Positions 1-10,853 of a stretch of 64,000 bases of DNA are shown here, piece by piece; position 1 is the first letter of the stretch, and each line of letters opens with the position of its first letter. The stretch is from Linderina pennispora (taxonomy: Eukaryota > Kickxellomycota > Kickxellomycetes > Kickxellales > Kickxellaceae): positions 549,406 through 613,405 of the forward strand of contig NW_024468262.1 of assembly GCF_002104995.1 (NCBI RefSeq). The letters run 5' to 3'. The notes below the pieces were generated by a model. That model was not told the origin of the DNA and ran no database searches. It worked only from the letters and a program-made list of their open reading frames with translations. A program made the position numbers and the translations under genes.

Positions 1-1901
1 ATGTTCCCGCCCGCCGACCCCGTCCGCCACTTGCTCTGCTGCGACGCCGTCCGCGACCGTCCGAATCCCATGCCACCCATGCTCTCGTCGTCCACCTCGT
101 ACAGCCGCTTCCACCGCAGGTACCGGCTCTGCTGCGCTGCTGGGTTCAGGTTCCGCTTGCGCGCTACATAGCTGATGCCATCGTCGCCCAAGCCATCGGG
201 ACTGCCAATGCTGAACACATCAAACATGCTGACCACTGGCGCGTCAAACTCCTGCGCCCATAGTGGAATGCCCGTGGCTGCCTCGACCATCACCAGCCCG
301 CCGTCGTGTGTCATGACAAACTTGGTCGGCCCATGCGACTGCGGCCGGATCACTACGTCCTCGTCATCATCGCTGTCACCACCTGGTGTTATCTGCGCTG
401 TATGATGCCTCTACTGCATCGCCAATCTCCGTCAGAATCGCGTCAACCGCAGGGTCTATCGACGGTGTGCTGATAAGCTTGTGGTACAGCTCGTGCTGCG
501 GCGCCCGGTTGTAGAGCCCCGCGCCGCCGTTCACAGGGGTAAATCCGCACACGGTTGATCCGCTCTCCAAGCAGGATCTGGATCTGTGCCTTGCCCTTCT
601 TTCCCCTGCGCTCGTCGCCATACATCCCAATCAGCTGCCCGGTAAGCAGGTCGATTGACGCAAAGTTCGAGTCCTTGTTGCCGGTATACAGGACCCCGTT
701 CGACTGCACGGGCGACTGGTCTACCAGCGTCTGGATTGTCAGCGGCAGCCGCTGCAGCCCGTTCTCCGAGTCATACAGAAACAGCATCCCGCTGCCCGCC
801 GGCTCTGCAATGTACAGGATCTCCAGTGCATCCTCTGGCTCTAGCTTTTCGTCATCATCTGGACGCCTGTGAACTGCTGCGACGGCGGACGGATGTCCCC
901 GGAGCCTTTTTGCGCTGCCTGGCCAGCCATTCGCGCCGCTGCTGCCGCTGGCCGCTCCAGCACCTGCGGATCCGACCGCCAGTCAATGCCCTGCTCCAGC
1001 AGCCACTCTTCCTCCTCGTCGTCGTCCTCGTCGTCGTAATCACGCTCGTCATCGGCATCGACCTCCCCCTCCTCCCACAGTGTTTCGTTGCCGTGGCCAA
1101 AGCCCAGTGCCGACTGCGACGCGTTCAGCGAGCCCTGCGCAAAGTCTACCGAGCTGGTCCTGGTCCAGACCATGCCGTGCGGGCACCTGATCTTGCCCCG
1201 CCCCGCATATATCCCTGTGGTCTCCGAGCACGCGCTGCCCAGCCCATCGCGCTGCCATACGATCGACCCGTCATACCGGTTCACTCCGTACAGCCGCCCG
1301 TCCACCGTCACCACCACCATCATTTCCACCAGCCCGACTCCGCTGCGCGCCACCATGTCGCGCTTCAGCAGCCCGTGCTGCCTGGCCACCGCCGCCAGCG
1401 GCTTCGCCGGCAGAATCGCAATGTGCTTGCTGTCCGCCTCGGCCACTATCACCGAGTCCGGAACCGTGAACTTGCGCGGCACAGTTGCTTGCGAGCTCTG
1501 CCCCAGAAACGCCGGCCGCTCGTCCTCCAGCGCCTCTGGTCGCCGCGGCGATTCGTCAGCGTCCTCCTCATCGTTTTCCACAATATAGGTGACCTGGCGT
1601 CGCCAGGCTCTCAAACGCTGTCTGTGTTGCCTGCTCTGAGCCCTTCGAGCTCTGTGCCAGCGCAATTATCCCTGCTGTCGTCGCGATCGTATTTGCTGAT
1701 GTCCGTGTGCACCGGTACCACCGTTGCCGTGCTATGCGCGACAAACCCCGTGCTTTGCGTCGCCTGCCGCCGCTCCTCTGCGCACATGGCCGCCGGCAGA
1801 AGAAGAAGCACACATATTAACGGTACCAGCAGCGCACGTGTGTTGCGGTGCGTGAGCAGCGACATGCTCAGGTTCCAAAGAGCCGTGTTGAGCCAACTCA
1901 T
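1..1901 (-). CDS. IRE1: IRE1-type ER stress sensor, luminal part (partial, cut by window edge)
   Basis: Ire1 is a type I ER membrane kinase/RNase that senses unfolded proteins through a luminal beta-propeller-like domain. Only the N-terminal luminal part is here; the transmembrane, kinase and RNase parts would lie left of base 1. The start at 1901 gives MSWLNTALWNLS, then a hydrophobic signal segment (LLVPLICVLLLLPAAMCA). Downstream are Ire1-like blades (VVVTVDGRLYGVNRYDGSIVW; SPVQSNGVLYTGNKDSNFASID) and, near 300-130, FVMTHDGGLVMVEAATG and WAQEFDAPVVSMF. A strongly acidic insert lies near 1010-1080. The frame changes at least four times (about 1700, 1590, 565 and 390); near 565 one surplus base restores SGSTVCGFTPVNG. 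PQQ-type blades alone could fit another repeat protein, but the order and spacing fit Ire1 best. Confidence 0.75.
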
Positions 1902-2401
1902 AGAAAGCCCTCAAATACAATAAAAAAAAAACAAGAGACTAAAGCGTAGCTTGAATGGAATGGAGGGAGGGAGGGAAAGTGACGCAGGCAAGTAGAAGGC
2001 TGCCGAACAATGTTAATGTACCAGAATGTAGGTCTGCTCGCCTGTTGTTTTTCCAGCAATGCTCTCGTAACAAGGCAAAGGTATTTTCTTGAAGGGATTG
2101 TAGACCAACTGGAAAAGCAATAATTGAGAGCTAAGAAAAATTTAAGAAAAAAAGGTGCTGGCGTGAGGAGAGAGGAGGCCGCGCTGTTCCAAAAACCTAC
2201 ACACTGCTTGACAGCCATGCTGATTTTTGCCGAATACAAAACTGATGGCCCAAAGCCTTCGGGATTTTTTCCCCTGGGATTGCCCTCCCAAACACTTGCG
2301 CTTCCTTTTCCTGGCTGCGCCAAGCCCAGAGCTGACCCAGTGAGAGCTGGTTCTCCTGTGCTGGCGGGGAGGATCGCGACGACCTCAGTCCACAAACACC
2401 C
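1902..2401. other. intergenic: IRE1 upstream region and carrier 1 downstream region
   Basis: No supportable gene. The part next to 1902 is A-rich (an oligo-A run near 1920-1932) and would hold the IRE1 5' leader and promoter. The small open frames here lack ATG starts or similarity I can recognise. Confidence 0.5.
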
Positions 2402-3860
2402 TCATGCCCGCAGCGTGGTTGTGAGCCACAGAAACACCGACACCTCGAGCGACAGCGCAAAGATACCCGAAATATACGTGTGGGTCAGGATCCGCGCCGA
2501 CTCGTTCTCATATAGCCCCACCTTCTGCGACATTGTCAGCAGATTCACAGCAGGCGGAGTGGCCGAAACCAGCGCCAGCGTCAGGAACAGCACAGGGTCA
2601 CTCGTCAGCAGCGGCATTGCCTGCGGCACGAACGCATGAATGCCGAACAAAACCGCGCATGTGAGAATCGGCACCACCAGGAACCGCCCCGCCATGACCA
2701 GCGCAATCCCGTGCGTCTGCGCGCGCTGCGGCACATCGCCCGACTCGTCCTGCCCACTGCCCATCACGTGCAATTGCCCGCCCAGCGCCAGCAGCGTCAG
2801 CGGAACGCACGCCTCGCCGCACGTCTCCACTGCCCGCCACACTGTGTATGCATATGTGCCCTTGGCCAGCAGTGCCTGCTGCAGCGGCGGCACCAGCACT
2901 ACAAAAACCGCCGCCAGCACCCCAAGAAGCGGCGGCGTCAGGCATGGCTGCACGGCCCCCCACATCCGCCTGCCCATCCTGGCCACCATCTCCGCGCTGC
3001 CTCGCGCCTGGCCAGACCGCCCAGCTACTGTGGCTATCCCACCCTCATGGTCGGACAAGCCCATGTCCGCCAGCGACGCCGACGGCTGCTCGGGCGAATC
3101 CTCAGGCAGCCTCAGCCGTCCCTCATCTCCTTTGTCCGGCCCCATTAGCGCTACGCCCACGCTCCACCGCAGAAGGTTATTGGCAATGCCAATCAGCATG
3201 CCGTACGCAATGCACCGGTTCGCCATCGCCTCCGCCGTGTCGTTCTCGTCGCGCAGCAGGTACCGCGCAGTCGGGCTTGCCGCAATTGTCTGCACAATCG
3301 GAATCATAATCGTGTTCACATTCGAGAAGAACACCGCGATGCCGCACAGCCGCCGGAACCCGTTTGGCAGCCGAACCAGCCGCCCTGAGTATTGCACCCA
3401 CAGATACCCGACAAACCCCAGGACCCCGTAGATGACCGGCACCAGCCACAGCAGGAACAGCGTCTCGCGATCCAGCGACTTTGAGATCTTGGAGAACATC
3501 AGTGCTGGCGTTAGCAAAGTGATGTTGAGCTTTGCAAGCGTCTAGAGCTGCGTATATAATGTGTTATCTGCACACGATATTGAGAAGAGGAAAATTGGCT
3601 TGAATGTCACTCGTACCTTTAGTTCGGGCTTCTCTAGTCCAAGCATGTAGCCCGTCGACCCGATAACAAACACCTTGGCCAGAGCCTACATTTTAGAAAC
3701 ATACACCTAGCAACTGATTTCGGAGAGAAAAAAGCACCAAGGAACGGAATTGATAACTGTCCGAGCACCCCCACCACCGCTGGTTCAGACTGTGCCGCCT
3801 CCTCACTGCCGGGCAATGGCGTACCTGTGTAGAAACGACCGCATACTCTACAAACGACAT
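2402..3860 (-). CDS. PIN-like auxin efflux carrier family transporter, copy 1 (3 exons)
   Basis: Membrane transporter of the Mem_trans/auxin efflux carrier family; fungal members have no settled substrate and are often assigned to the ER. Exons: 3860-3825 (MSFVEYAVVSTQ), 3685-3617 (ALAKVFVIGSTGYMLGLEKP) and 3541-2402, joined by GT-AG introns of 139 and 75 bp, phase 0. The protein is 414 aa: an N-terminal helix bundle (LLTPALMFSKIS, FFSNVNTIMIPIVQ), a charged variable central loop, and a C-terminal bundle ending in DPVLFLTLALVSATPPAVNL and a last helix. No frame breaks. It is closely related to the carriers at 5048-6545 and 6927-8198 and shares both intron positions with the former. Confidence 0.85.
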
Positions 3861-4389
3861 GATCGTGTGCAGAAGGGCTCCAAAAAATAGAGTAGTACTA
3901 GTGTCGAAAAATAAAAGAAAAAACACTCGGTTGACTGCTACTATCAAGAGGCAAATCTGGCCGTGCCTTATCGTCCACTTTTATCGGATGCAAGGGGATT
4001 TTGGAGCGACTGCTTTTCCACCAACCATGGGTCGTCATGGCCACATCCTGACGTTTACGCCATCTTGGCTCGCCGCCTTTATTGGCTTGGGGCATAGTGC
4101 TAGTATTGGTGTCTGACTTATTCCTGGGTCCCTCCACAGTGCCATCCTATTGTATCGGCTGCAGTTTTCAAATATGTGTTTGCCCAAGTATCTACACACA
4201 TTTCACACATGTCGCCACCAGCAATCCTGGTATCTGCAAGTCGGAGATGCCATGCATGCCACACTATACCAATCCACAATGTCCCTTGAAGCATGCCATT
4301 CCCGCCGCATCCCTGTCCTGCTACCTTTTGTTTTACTCGCCACTGAAATTTCTACAACCATCGATACTTGCTTTTGTTGAACTAAAACA
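3861..4389. other. intergenic: divergent promoter region, carrier 1 / calmodulin-like
   Basis: About 530 bp between two divergently oriented starts. I see no convincing ORF, tRNA or repeat. It should carry promoters for both neighbours, but no specific element can be defended. Confidence 0.5.
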
Positions 4390-4927
4390 ATGGTAACCAC
4401 CGAGCACTAACATGTATGTGCTTCAGAACTTCCGAGCACTAATGCTAAATAAACATATCGTATGGCCATCTGTGTAGAGCAGCAGCTTCACCCAAGGGCA
4501 GATTGATGAGCTGCGCGAAAAGTTTGGTCAATTTGACGCAGACAAAGGCGGCTCTGTCGCCGTCGAGGAGCTGGGTGCCGTGTATGAGGCACTTGGCTGC
4601 CAGTTTACCAAGGCTGAGATTCAGGAGCATGTGGGCATGGTTGGCCAGGACGACAATGGCACCCTCACCTTCGAGCAGTTTCTCCAGTTTATGGCTCATA
4701 AGTATGCTGAAGACAAAGGCGATGATACCAAGCTTCGCGAGGCATTCAACAAGTATGACAAGAATGGTGACGGTGCGATCTCTGCAGAGGAACTGCGCAG
4801 CGCTATGCTTTCACTGGGAGAGGATGTGACTGAAGAGGAGGCTAACAAGATGATCGAGGAGGCTGACATTGATGGTGATGGCCATGTTAGCTTTGAGGAG
4901 TTTGCTATTATCATGAAGTCATCTTAA
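4390..4927 (+). CDS. divergent calmodulin / calmodulin-like EF-hand protein
   Basis: EF-hand calcium sensor of calmodulin size (150 aa). Exon 1 is only the initiator ATG (4390-4392), followed by an 85-bp GT-AG intron (4393-4477); exon 2 (4478-4927) starts SSSFTQGQIDELREKF. An intron directly after the ATG is a known feature of many calmodulin genes and supports this start. EF3 (DKNGDGAISAEE) and EF4 (DIDGDGHVSFEE) are canonical. EF1 (DADKGGSVAVEE) has Gly at loop position 5. EF2 (GQDDNGTLTFEQ) has Gly at position 1 and Gln at 12, so it probably does not bind calcium. This may be the only calmodulin or a CaM-like paralogue; a search of the whole genome would tell. Confidence 0.85.
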
Positions 4928-5047
4928 AGGGTTGGCGCCTATATCCAGCCCTGCTCATAGCAGCTTTTGGCGACATGTGTAGACAACACGACCTTTATCC
5001 AAATTACCAATGGCTTCTCTACATCATAAATATATTGAAATGCCACT

Positions 5048-6545
5048 TTACAGCAACGACGTGAGCCACAGAAACACGGAGACCTCGACAGAAAGAACAA
5101 ATATGCCCATGATATAGCAGTACGTCAGGATGCGTGCTGACTCGTTCTCATATAGCCCCATCTTTTGAGACATTGTCAGCAGATTCACGGCGGGCGGAGT
5201 AGCTGAAACCAGCGCCAGCGTCAGAAACAGCACCGGGTCCTGTTGCAGCAGTGGCATCAACATAGGAAACAGCATGTGTACTATAAACAGCGACAAACAC
5301 ATCAATGTCGGCACCACCAGGAACCGGCCCATCATCACAAGCATGATGCCATGTTCCTGTGTACGCTTCGAGACATCTGTTGAACTGCTGGTCTCAAATT
5401 CAGCGTCCCGGTCCTCCATGACATACAACTGCCCACCCAATGCCAACAATGTTAGCGGAATACATGCCTCGCCACACGTATCAATGGCCTTCCATAGAGT
5501 GAATGCGTAGGTTCCTTCGGCAAGAAGCATGTCCTGCACCGCCGGAACCAGTACGACGAGCACTGCAGTGATTACTGCAACTAGCGGCGGTGTCATGCAG
5601 GGCTGGATCCTTGCCCAGATACGCACGCACGCATTTGCTGCTGTCGCTACCACGCCATGGGCTGGTCGCAATGACAGCATTCCGACCTCCAACTGCTCAT
5701 CCGAGTAGTCCGACAGAGAACTCTGCTCCGACTCCCGACCAGGTGACGCTCTCATTGGTATTGGGGACAGGGTCCCTGGCATCTCCTCCATTGGGCCATG
5801 CTGCTCCGGCAACATCAGTGCAACGCCTACGCTCCACCGCAGCAGGTTGTTGATGATGCTGACCAACATCCCATATGCAATGCAGCGGTTAGCTAATTCC
5901 TCTGGTGTGTCATCATCATCACGCAATAGGTATTCAGCGGTAGGGCTGGCAGCAATGGTCTGCACAATTGGAACCATTATCGTGTTCACATTCGAGAAGA
6001 ACACTGCAATGCCGCACAGCCGTTTATACCCGTCTGGAAGCTTTATTCTCCGCCCGGCATACTGAACCCAGAGGTACCCGGCATACCCAAGGAGACCATA
6101 AAGAACAGGAACGAGCCAGAGCCGGAACAGCGTGTCGCGATCCAATGACCCGGATATCTTTGAGAACATGAGCGCCGGCGTCAACAAAGAGATGTTGATC
6201 CGGGCCAAGATCTACACAGAAAAGATCGGTCGGAGACGGTTCAGAAAAATAGCTCGCAAAAATTTTCAGCATGCAACAATCCTCTGTTGCAGGAGAAACG
6301 GCTGCTATTGACATACCTTGAGGTCGGGTTTTCGCAGCTTTAGCATGTACCCCGTGGATCCAATGACCAGAACCTTGGCCAACGCCTACGTGGTAATGTG
6401 TAATCGAGGGGTTGTAATCGACGGTTCAGTGCTCAGTCGTGGGACAGGCAAGAGTGAAGCGTCCTGAGCAAAACGCAGATTTATTTTTAGATTTTTGTGT
6501 CTACGATACCTGTGTCGAAACAATAGCATACTCAACAAAGGACAT
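5048..6545 (-). CDS. PIN-like auxin efflux carrier family transporter, copy 2 (3 exons)
   Basis: Paralogue of the carrier at 2402-3860 with the same gene structure: exon 1 6545-6510 (MSFVEYAIVSTQ), exon 2 6385-6317 (ALAKVLVIGSTGYMLKLRKP), exon 3 6211-5048, with GT-AG introns of 124 and 105 bp. The product is 422 aa with two helix bundles (ILARINISLLTPALMFSKIS at the start of exon 3; DPVLFLTLALVSATPPAVNL near the end) around a Ser/Glu-rich central loop. The frame is intact. It converges on the calmodulin-like gene with a 120-bp gap. Conserved exon lengths of 36 and 69 bp point to tandem duplication. Substrate unknown. Confidence 0.85.
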
Positions 6546-6926
6546 GGTGTATCGCTATAGCCGCAGCTCGCAAGATAGCTAATTGGTAGACTATGTATAC
6601 ATAAAGCAGTGCTGAAGAGCAACGACAAAGTATAGAGAATGAGGAATTGGACTCGAAAAAGAAAAGTAGAAATGTCTGCGCTGGGTGGACAAATACAAAT
6701 AGGTGCTTGTGCGAAAATTAAGCGCTCGCAACTATTCTACCCCTGTTCATTTCGTCTTGGCACGCAGTAATGGTGAAACTATCTCAACATTTCCCGCACA
6801 AACCGAGCCAACCACAAAAGGCAATGCGATTTCTGTCTTAGCAAGCGATTGGCGCCAAATCCCTCGCGTTGTGACCTTGCTAAACACGCGTTTCAAACTG
6901 TCGGTAGTATGCTGGTTTATTAGGTG
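6546..6926. other. intergenic: between carrier copies 2 and 3
   Basis: About 380 bp holding the copy 2 promoter and copy 3 downstream region. No ORF or repeat that I can support. Confidence 0.5.
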
Positions 6927-8198
6927 CTAGAAGATCGTACTGGTTAGCCACAGGAACACTGAGATTTCAGCGGCCATAGCCACCACGCCAACGACATACG
7001 AGTGGAACAGCAACTGCGCCGACTCATCCTCATACATGCCAATGTTCTGGGCAATGGTGAGGAGACTGACGGCCGGGGGTGTAACCGAGGTAATTGCGAT
7101 GGTCAAGAACAGGATCGGGTCACTGGATATCAGCGGGAAGTACCCTGCAGCCAGCTTGATAGCCAGAAGCATTGCCAGGCACGTAATCGGTGGAACTATC
7201 ACATACCGACCCAGAATCACAAGCAGTGTTCCCTGCGACTGCTTGCGCGGAGTTACGACTTCTAGGTCAATATCGCCGGGTTCCTCGCCGCTCTCGATCG
7301 AAGCAGTGCTACCGCCAATTGGAGCAAGTGGCTGTTGGGAGCGAGTCAGCGCCAGCTGTCCGCCCAAAGCAACCATAGTCATCGGAATGCACGCAATGCT
7401 GCACAGGTTGGTTGAGTACCAGAACGAGTACGCAAACGTGCCCTTGGTCAGCAGTGCGCGGTGCAGTGGCGGCACAAACAGCACAGCAATACCGACCGCT
7501 GCACCCATCACTGGTGGCGAGTAGTATTTCTTCAGCGTTGTCCACAGGCTAGTGTCTGCAGCTGTCTGGGCCTTGGGAACCGGCGTGTTGACGCCTGACA
7601 ACAGCAATGTGCGCTCGTCGCTGATCGACGACGACACATCAGCGTCTTCCCCAACAGAAGCTGCCGACCGGTGCTCTGTGGCCTTTGGTTTCAAAATGCC
7701 CATGCCGACCGACCAGCGCAGAAGGTTACTTGCAACACACACCATCATCAGATACCCGACTCCACGCTTGATAATCTGCTCGGGCGTGTCGTCCTCGCTG
7801 CGCTTCAGGAACTTGGCCCCGGGGCTGTACACCAGACTCTCGATGATCGGGATGATGCTGTTGTTAACATTGGTGAAGTAAATTGCAATGCCGCACACCT
7901 TGAGGAATCCGTCCGGCAGCCGCATCGCACGACCGCCCACCAGCTGCGTCCACCAGATTGCCGGGAACCCCGTCAGAACATAGAGAACCGGGATGAACCA
8001 CAGCTCCAGGAATGTGTTGCGGTCGAGAGAGTCGGTGATTTTAGCAAACAGTAGGGCCGGCGTCAGCAGGTTGATGTTGATACTCGCCAGCGCCTTCAGA
8101 TCAACCTTTTTCAGCCCCAGCACATACCCGATCACGGTAAGGATAAAGATCGGTGCCAGCGACTGCGTAGATACCAGGGCAAATTCGAGTGCGCCCAT
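6927..8198 (-). CDS. PIN-like auxin efflux carrier family transporter, copy 3 (intronless)
   Basis: Third member of the carrier group: a single exon of 423 aa. The start MGALEFALVSTQ (8198) aligns with exon 1 of the two paralogues, and translation then runs straight through the positions where they carry introns. It has the same two-bundle layout (ININLLTPALLFAKITDSLD; YFTNVNNSIIPIIESL; DPILFLTIAITSVTPPAVSL) with a longer central loop. It is more diverged from copies 1 and 2 than they are from each other, so it is probably an older duplicate. An in-frame codon upstream (to 8258) is not used because the homology begins at the ATG at 8198. Confidence 0.85.
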   Translation of the reverse strand: MGALEFALVSTQSLAPIFILTVIGYVLGLKKVDLKALASININLLTPALLFAKITDSLDRNTFLELWFIPVLYVLTGFPAIWWTQLVGGRAMRLPDGFLKVCGIAIYFTNVNNSIIPIIESLVYSPGAKFLKRSEDDTPEQIIKRGVGYLMMVCVASNLLRWSVGMGILKPKATEHRSAASVGEDADVSSSISDERTLLLSGVNTPVPKAQTAADTSLWTTLKKYYSPPVMGAAVGIAVLFVPPLHRALLTKGTFAYSFWYSTNLCSIACIPMTMVALGGQLALTRSQQPLAPIGGSTASIESGEEPGDIDLEVVTPRKQSQGTLLVILGRYVIVPPITCLAMLLAIKLAAGYFPLISSDPILFLTIAITSVTPPAVSLLTIAQNIGMYEDESAQLLFHSYVVGVVAMAAEISVFLWLTSTIF

Positions 8199-8597
8199 CT
8201 TGGCTGTAGAAATAAAAGATGGTGGGTCGGTGGGTCGGTGAAAAATGAAATACTGCAAATAGGAGGAAAGAAGAGCTTGGCGCCCCGGATTGGACTCTGG
8301 GGCAGGGAAGGTTTTATGGTAGGAGGGCCTTTGGATCCAGGTGGCGGGAGTGGCAGCTGATGTGGGGGAGTGAAAGCGAGTGCATATCGCTGCTGCTCGC
8401 TGCCCACCGACAGGCCGTCAATTGGCCATGGTTCGCCATTCGCTGCACCTAATTCGCTATGCAATGCACGAAAACTCAGGAACTTCTTCTTAGTACATCC
8501 TGCCTTGCTGACAATCCCTCCGGGTCGATCTGGCGCGCATGTCAGCAGTGTACAAGATACATCCCTCACAGCATTCTGGTACAGGCCCGACATGTAT
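8199..8597. other. intergenic: carrier 3 upstream / DSC3-like downstream
   Basis: About 400 bp, upstream of carrier 3 and downstream of the Dsc3-like gene. No gene supported. A G/T repeat-like stretch (ggtgggtcggtgggtcggtg) lies just upstream of the carrier start. Confidence 0.5.
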
Positions 8598-9294
8598 TCA
8601 GCTGTACAGCCAGTGCACGATGCCAAACGAAAAGTTGAAGATTATCCCGCACAGCAGGCCCATCTGGTGCTGCCGGCTGAACACGTTGCTGTTCTTGAGC
8701 CACGGCAGCACCAGCACTCCGCCAAAGTAGCCCATCAGTAGCCCACCTAGCATGTGGTACATCGATCCGAATGCAGGTGTTTCTTGCGGCGCATCCTGGG
8801 CCGTGCTATCCATCCACGAGTCCTCAATCGCACGTGCGTTCTCGGTGTCATCCATGTTTGTGCCGTTGGCTCTGTGAAACTGCACGCGCAGATTCTCAAT
8901 GTCTTCGTCGCTGAAGCCGGCGTCCCGCAGCCGGCCAAACCCGCGCACTGGGTCGGCCGCACCATCCATTACAGCCTCATCGCTGCCCTGCGGTGGGCTG
9001 GGTTCTGGGGCAATGTCTGTGGCCAAGCAGTGTACGAAATGCGGCACTGCATCCTCTGACCCGTCGTTGGCGGTGATGTTGTAGTGTCGCAGTGTCAGCT
9101 GGTCTTGCAGGACGCGTCCAGCGCAAATCAGGCGCAGGTATTTGCCCGCAAGTTCGTCGGCCCGCTGCTGGCATATCTGCTCTTTGAGCGCGCTGATTGT
9201 GGTGTTCTCGGGCAAGCTGATGTGTAAATCGCCTGATCCGCTGGAGAAGCGTATTACGACGGTGCACTGTCGACTCTGCTCCAATGCCGGACAT
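8598..9294 (-). CDS. DSC E3 ubiquitin ligase complex subunit 3-like (ubiquitin-like domain, C-terminal TM helices)
   Basis: Dsc3-type subunit of the Golgi/endosomal Dsc ubiquitin-ligase complex, which in fission yeast acts in SREBP cleavage and membrane-protein quality control. A ubiquitin-like fold comes first (TVVIRFSSGSGDLHISLPEN, then TISALKEQI and KYLRLICAGRVLQDQLTL), then FGRLRDAGFSDEDIENLRVQ, then two hydrophobic segments (MLGGLLMGYFGGVLVLPWL; MGLLCGIIFNFSFGIVHWLY) ending at 8598. The likely start is the ATG at 9294 (MSGIGAES), but it is one base out of frame with the domain, so a one-base indel near 9265-9275 is assumed. The in-frame extension further upstream (to 9611) runs into the neighbour's 3' region and is not credible as protein. 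Confidence 0.7.
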
Positions 9295-9617
9295 GAGTGT
9301 AGCTGGGTGGTATGAAACAGGGGCAGAATGGAAACTACATTTATGTGGATCCAGAAGATGCGCCCTTGATTTGCCACTTTTTGTGTCTGTCTGTACGGGA
9401 CGGTATATTTTAGGGTCCACACGTGAGCACGTAATGTACACTCGTGCATCACAAATCGACCGACATGTTGCTTTGCAACAAGGCACAGGCCATTTGTGTA
9501 CATAATGCATGGCATACGGCAGCAGCTGATAGCGGGAGATTGGAGTTTAATGAAAATAAGGAGAAACACCGTCTGCTGCGGAATTTCACAAAGTAAGCCA
9601 GACGCAATCAAGCCGAT
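9295..9617. other. intergenic: DSC3-like upstream / phosphate carrier downstream
   Basis: About 320 bp with no gene supported. It carries the Dsc3-like promoter and the phosphate carrier 3' region. Confidence 0.45.
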
Positions 9618-10853
9618 TTACTCGTCCTTCTTGGGGGCAGCGGCGCCACCGGTGGTGGGCAGACCAGTCTGGACCTTGAACGAGTCATAGATGAACCACT
9701 GGAGGGCAGTGAGGGTACCGATCATGAAGATACGCGGGCCGAGACCAGCCCAGACGCCGGTGAAGCCCAGGTCCTTGAGGATGCGCATGGCGATGGCACC
9801 AGTGCTCTCACCCTCAGCCTTGGCAACGTTGTTGAGCTTCGACACCAGGGTGTCGGCGGGGTGCGACACGATGGCGCAGAAGATACCGGCGAAGTAGCCA
9901 GCGGCGGCGGTGACACCGAGCTGCTCAGGTCTTGCTGTACTGCTCCTTGGGCTTGCTGAGGAGGTTCTTGTAGATGAACTCGACGGTCTTCTCGAAGGTG
10001 GCGAACTTGACCATGGTGTACGGGATCTGGCGCATCCACAGAGGAGCGAGACCCTTGTAGAAGCCGTTGATGCCCTCAGCGGCGTGGATCTTGCGGACAC
10101 CGCCCAGGAAGCTGGTGGCGAACGGAGTGGCCGAGGTCTGCATCTTGACCTTGAGGGCCTCCATCGGGCACAGCATGATGTCGGCGATGAACTCGGCCGA
10201 GGCGGACGCACCCAGGAACAGGAAGGTCTTGTACTTGGCAGCGTTCTCGGCGCCAACGACGTTAGCGTACAGGTACTTGAAGTACTCGTAGAAACCGTAC
10301 TTGCCCATGCCCTGCAGCGAGTAGCCGATCAGAGTCGGGGCACCGCCAAGGAACAGACCCTTGATACCGTTGGCAGCAGCGACCTTCTTGAAGCCGTCAA
10401 AGATACCGTTGTACATCGACTTGTTGACCTGCATGCGGCACTTGAGCATGTCGACCGGGGTCATCGTGTAGTGGGTCAGACCGCAGGCCAGGACACCACC
10501 GGCGGCGCAGGTGTAGAAATACTATCGGTAGAGATAAGGTGCATATCAGTAAGAGCGATCTTTCGTCCGATTTCCTCGTGCGCACTGGCTTCATGCATTA
10601 TCGTAATATCCACACTGTTGGTCTAAGGTGGTTGCTGTGCGACACACGCTTCTGGTTACCCCTATAGGGCTTTGAATTCGCCTCAAGGTCCTTGCCGCGA
10701 ATCTGAATCAGACTTCAAAAGTGTGCTTACCTTGGCCGAGTTAACCTCGATGGTGGACTGGGCAACGAAGGGCTTCTTCTCGACAACGGACGAGGCGATG
10801 AAGGGCTTCTGGGTGGCCTTGAAGGCGCTGAGAGTCTCGGCAGAAGGGAACAT
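9618..10853 (-). CDS. MIR1: mitochondrial phosphate carrier (SLC25A3/Mir1 type)
   Basis: Inner-membrane carrier importing phosphate for ATP synthesis. Exon 1 10853-10731 encodes 41 residues (MFPSAETLSAFKATQ...); a 209-bp GT-AG intron follows; exon 2 10521-9618 starts YFYTCAAGGVLACGLTHYT. Three carrier signatures are visible: PVDMLKCRMQ (phosphate-carrier type), PMEALKVKMQ and HPADTLVSKLN, with GKYGFYEYFKYLY between repeats 1 and 2. Repeat 2 reads into a stop after KEQYSKT near 9925; removing one C from the CC restores SKTEQLGVTAAAGYFAG, so a one-base surplus is likely. The corrected length is about 341 aa, near the family norm (about 310). Confidence 0.9.

Noticed and set aside
655-1923. Plus-strand frame of 422 codons opposite the Ire1 gene
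   Set aside because: It is Arg/Pro/Leu-rich antisense sequence of a GC-rich gene, with no domain, and the minus strand reads as Ire1.
9295-9611. N-terminal extension of the Dsc3-like protein up to 9611
   Set aside because: Opened by a non-ATG codon overlapping the neighbour's 3' end; composition is not protein-like and the ubiquitin-like domain begins only near 9260.
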